From: Cytobacillus oceanisediminis
GTDB taxonomy: Bacteria; Bacillota; Bacilli; Bacillales; Cytobacillaceae
Length of the DNA: 64,000 nt
Assembly (NCBI RefSeq): GCF_007830235.1
Contig: NZ_VLKI01000002.1
Location: 89,727 to 153,726, forward strand
Reading direction: 5' to 3'
Part shown: one piece after another, positions 62,415 through 64,000 of the stretch
Position numbering within the stretch: position 1 is the stretch's first letter
How the letters are laid out: each line of letters begins with the position of its first letter
The notes under the pieces: generated by a model
Told to the model about the DNA's origin: nothing
Database searches by the model: none
Seen by the model: only the letters and a program-made list of their open reading frames with translations
Translations under genes and position numbers: made by a program

Positions 62415-63854
62415 ATGCCAACAGATCAAACAACAGCAGAAAGAAAAGGACTGATCATTGGAGGCCAGGAAATTTTCACAGATTCGGAGTTTGCCGTACT
62501 AGATAAATATACAGGTGACGTCATTGCCAATGTGGCAAAGGCGAGCAAGGAACATATCAATCAGGCTGTATCGATTGCCCAAAAGACCTTTGATCAAGAC
62601 CAGCTTACACCTTATCAGCGTTATGAAATATTAAAGCGTGCTGCCGAGATTTTAAAGGAGCGAAAAGAAGACGTGGCCTTTACTTTATCAAGGGAAGTTG
62701 GAAAAACCATTACCGATGCCCGTGGCGAAGTGGACCGCGCCATCCAAACGCTTACTTTATCTTCAGAGGAAGCAAAGCGGATTGACGGAGAAATCATCCC
62801 TATTTCAGCAAGTCCTGGTGCGGAAAACCGGATGGGCTATGCGGTCCGCGCACCACTCGGCGTTATTGGGGCCATTACTCCATTTAACTTTCCGTTTAAC
62901 CTAGCATGTCATAAAATTGGCCCGGCGATTGCTTCCGGCAATACTGTCGTTTGGAAACCGGCTTCAGATACAGCCACTTCGGCTTATCATTTAATGAATA
63001 TTTTAAAAGAGGCCGGACTCCCTTCCGGATATGTGAATCTCGTATGCGGCTCCGGATCGCAAGTCGGCGGGTGGCTGCTTGAGGATGAGAGAATTGCCAA
63101 ATATACGTTTACAGGAAGTGCAGAGGTAGGCCGCTACATTAAGGAAAATAGCGGACTGCGTCCTGTATCGCTTGAACTTGGAAATAACTCTCCTAATATT
63201 GTTCACCATGACGCCGATCTCGATTTGGCTGCAAAAATGTGCGTGTTAAAGGGCTTCAATACAGCAGGCCAGGCTTGTATTTCGGTTCAGCGTATACTGG
63301 TTCATTCACAAGTATATGACCAATTCCTTGATAAGCTAAGAGAGGAAACAGAGCAATTAAAGGTGGGGAATCCGCTTGATGCAGAAACGAATATTGGGCC
63401 TCTGATCAGTAAAAAAGAAGCGGATCGCGTCATGACTTGGATCAATGAAGCTGTTTCGCAAGGTGCCAAAATGATTACCGGCGGAAAACAGGATGGGTCC
63501 ATTGTAACCCCTACCATCTTAAGCGATGTAAATCACGAGATGAAAGTGGTCTGTCAGGAAATTTTCGGACCAGTTATAACTGTGATGCCTTTTGATGATA
63601 TTGATGATGCCATCGAGCATGCCAACAATTCGAACTACGGGCTTCAATCCGGTATTTTTACAACCAATATCAATACGGCCATGGAGGCAGTTAAAAAGTT
63701 CAGAACAGGCGGAGTCATTATCAATGATGCATCAACCTTCCGTGCGGATGCCATGCCGTACGGCGGAATTAAGGATAGCGGCATCGGAAAAGAAGGGCCG
63801 CGTTATGCGATTGAAGAAATGACCTTCCTTAAGACAGTGATTATTAATTTGTAG
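62415..63854 (+). CDS. NAD(P)-dependent aldehyde dehydrogenase
   Basis: The 479-residue enzyme has GAITPFNFPFNLACHKIGPA, the catalytic Glu in LELGNNSPNIV, the nucleophile Cys in NTAGQACISVQRI and the late EIFGPVITVMPFDD motif. It resembles the lactaldehyde/glyceraldehyde-3-phosphate-type and sulfolactaldehyde-type dehydrogenases, but no closer assignment is safe. AAAGGAGGAATTC precedes the ATG. It is the likely partner of the zinc alcohol dehydrogenase, although the repeat between them may affect co-transcription. Confidence 0.9.
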   Translation: MPTDQTTAERKGLIIGGQEIFTDSEFAVLDKYTGDVIANVAKASKEHINQAVSIAQKTFDQDQLTPYQRYEILKRAAEILKERKEDVAFTLSREVGKTITDARGEVDRAIQTLTLSSEEAKRIDGEIIPISASPGAENRMGYAVRAPLGVIGAITPFNFPFNLACHKIGPAIASGNTVVWKPASDTATSAYHLMNILKEAGLPSGYVNLVCGSGSQVGGWLLEDERIAKYTFTGSAEVGRYIKENSGLRPVSLELGNNSPNIVHHDADLDLAAKMCVLKGFNTAGQACISVQRILVHSQVYDQFLDKLREETEQLKVGNPLDAETNIGPLISKKEADRVMTWINEAVSQGAKMITGGKQDGSIVTPTILSDVNHEMKVVCQEIFGPVITVMPFDDIDDAIEHANNSNYGLQSGIFTTNINTAMEAVKKFRTGGVIINDASTFRADAMPYGGIKDSGIGKEGPRYAIEEMTFLKTVIINL

Positions 63855-64000
63855 GCTCTGTTAAAGCGCATTGCTGATTTTGGCACACTGTTGATTAGAG
63901 CGATAGGTCATCGTGGTGAGATTCGCTCCCTTTCTCCTGTTTTCCAGCGGAGTTCGGGTACGAATAGAGCGTAATCGTTCCCTTTCTCCTGTTTTCCAGC
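63853..64000. repeat. Repeat debris and start of another repeat at the right edge
   Basis: GGCTCTGTTAAA and GGCACACTGTTGATTAGAGCG are both end sequences of the ~220-bp element, here only about 20 bp apart as if the middle had been deleted. A 25-base motif (CCCTTTCTCCTGTTTTCCAGC core) then occurs at 63924-63948 and 63976-64000, a 52-bp period, and may continue beyond the window. Confidence 0.6.

Noticed and set aside
63853..64000. Insertion sequence end at the right edge
   Set aside because: No terminal inverted repeat with transposase sequence is visible; the pieces match the ends of the ~220-bp dispersed repeat and a short tandem motif.

Overview
The window looks like the chromosome of a Bacillaceae species outside the B. 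subtilis group (Cytobacillus, Mesobacillus or Neobacillus type). The grounds are strong AGGAGG-type ribosome sites, frequent TTG/GTG starts, T-rich Rho-independent terminators, a PyrR leader, TreR-, IclR- and PucR-type regulation, and intergenic repeats of a kind common in these genomes. I see no tRNA, rRNA, phage or transposase gene. Nearly everything is catabolism and uptake, organised as short regulator-transporter-enzyme cassettes.

Layout. 0-6.3 kb: tail of an unknown gene, a two-gene membrane pair (DUF5058 type), an amidase, a secreted LVIVD beta-propeller protein and a secreted esterase. 6.4-9.2 kb: cytosine permease and cytosine deaminase (codBA) behind a PyrR attenuator. 9.6-13.7 kb: a trehalose-type PTS locus (treP, a GH63/GH37-like hydrolase in place of treA, treR) with mirrored divergent promoters. 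14.1-24.3 kb: a peptide-use cluster with ABC importer ATPases, IclR regulator, binding protein, permeases, a large M14 carboxypeptidase and pyroglutamyl peptidase. 24.3-25.4 kb: two peptidase/hydrolase remnants (M42 and M20). 25.5-30.5 kb: FCD-GntR regulator, DUF2848 protein, nitrilase-family hydrolase and a TRAP transporter. 30.7-36.0 kb: PucR-type regulator, aldehyde dehydrogenase, beta-hydroxyacid dehydrogenase and a DUF3100 membrane pair. 36.5-39.9 kb: M20 amidohydrolase and a chemoreceptor. 40.0-45.7 kb: a small membrane gene with a disturbed reading frame, a thioredoxin-fold gene with an in-frame TGA at the active-site cysteine, a regulator, a dipeptide epimerase and a YfcC transporter.

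46.4-52.5 kb: thioesterase, 3-hydroxyacyl-CoA-dehydrogenase-like protein, SDR, HisD-family dehydrogenase, LacI regulator and GntP permease. Three dehydrogenases in a row recall sulfopropanediol-oxidising clusters, but the substrate is unproven. 52.9-59.0 kb: a sigma-54 enhancer-binding protein (CBS-CBS-PAS-AAA-HTH) followed by a textbook sigma-54 promoter with paired upstream sites that drives Fe-alcohol dehydrogenase, GntP permease and methylmalonate-semialdehyde dehydrogenase. 59.3-60.5 kb: secreted glycerophosphodiesterase and a small acidic lipoprotein. 60.9-63.9 kb: a second sigma-54 promoter driving a zinc alcohol dehydrogenase and an aldehyde dehydrogenase.

The most striking single item is the thioredoxin-like gene at 40846-41610. 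It is open throughout except for one TGA directly after Trp-Ala-Ser-Trp, and a SECIS-like hairpin follows. It is either a selenoprotein or a recent nonsense pseudogene. The intergenic regions are unusually rich in structured repeats: a roughly 220-bp dispersed element, a GGTACCAGGTACC element abutting stop codons, two families of 20-bp tandem repeats, a 22-bp palindrome present three times, and a 52-bp hairpin array.
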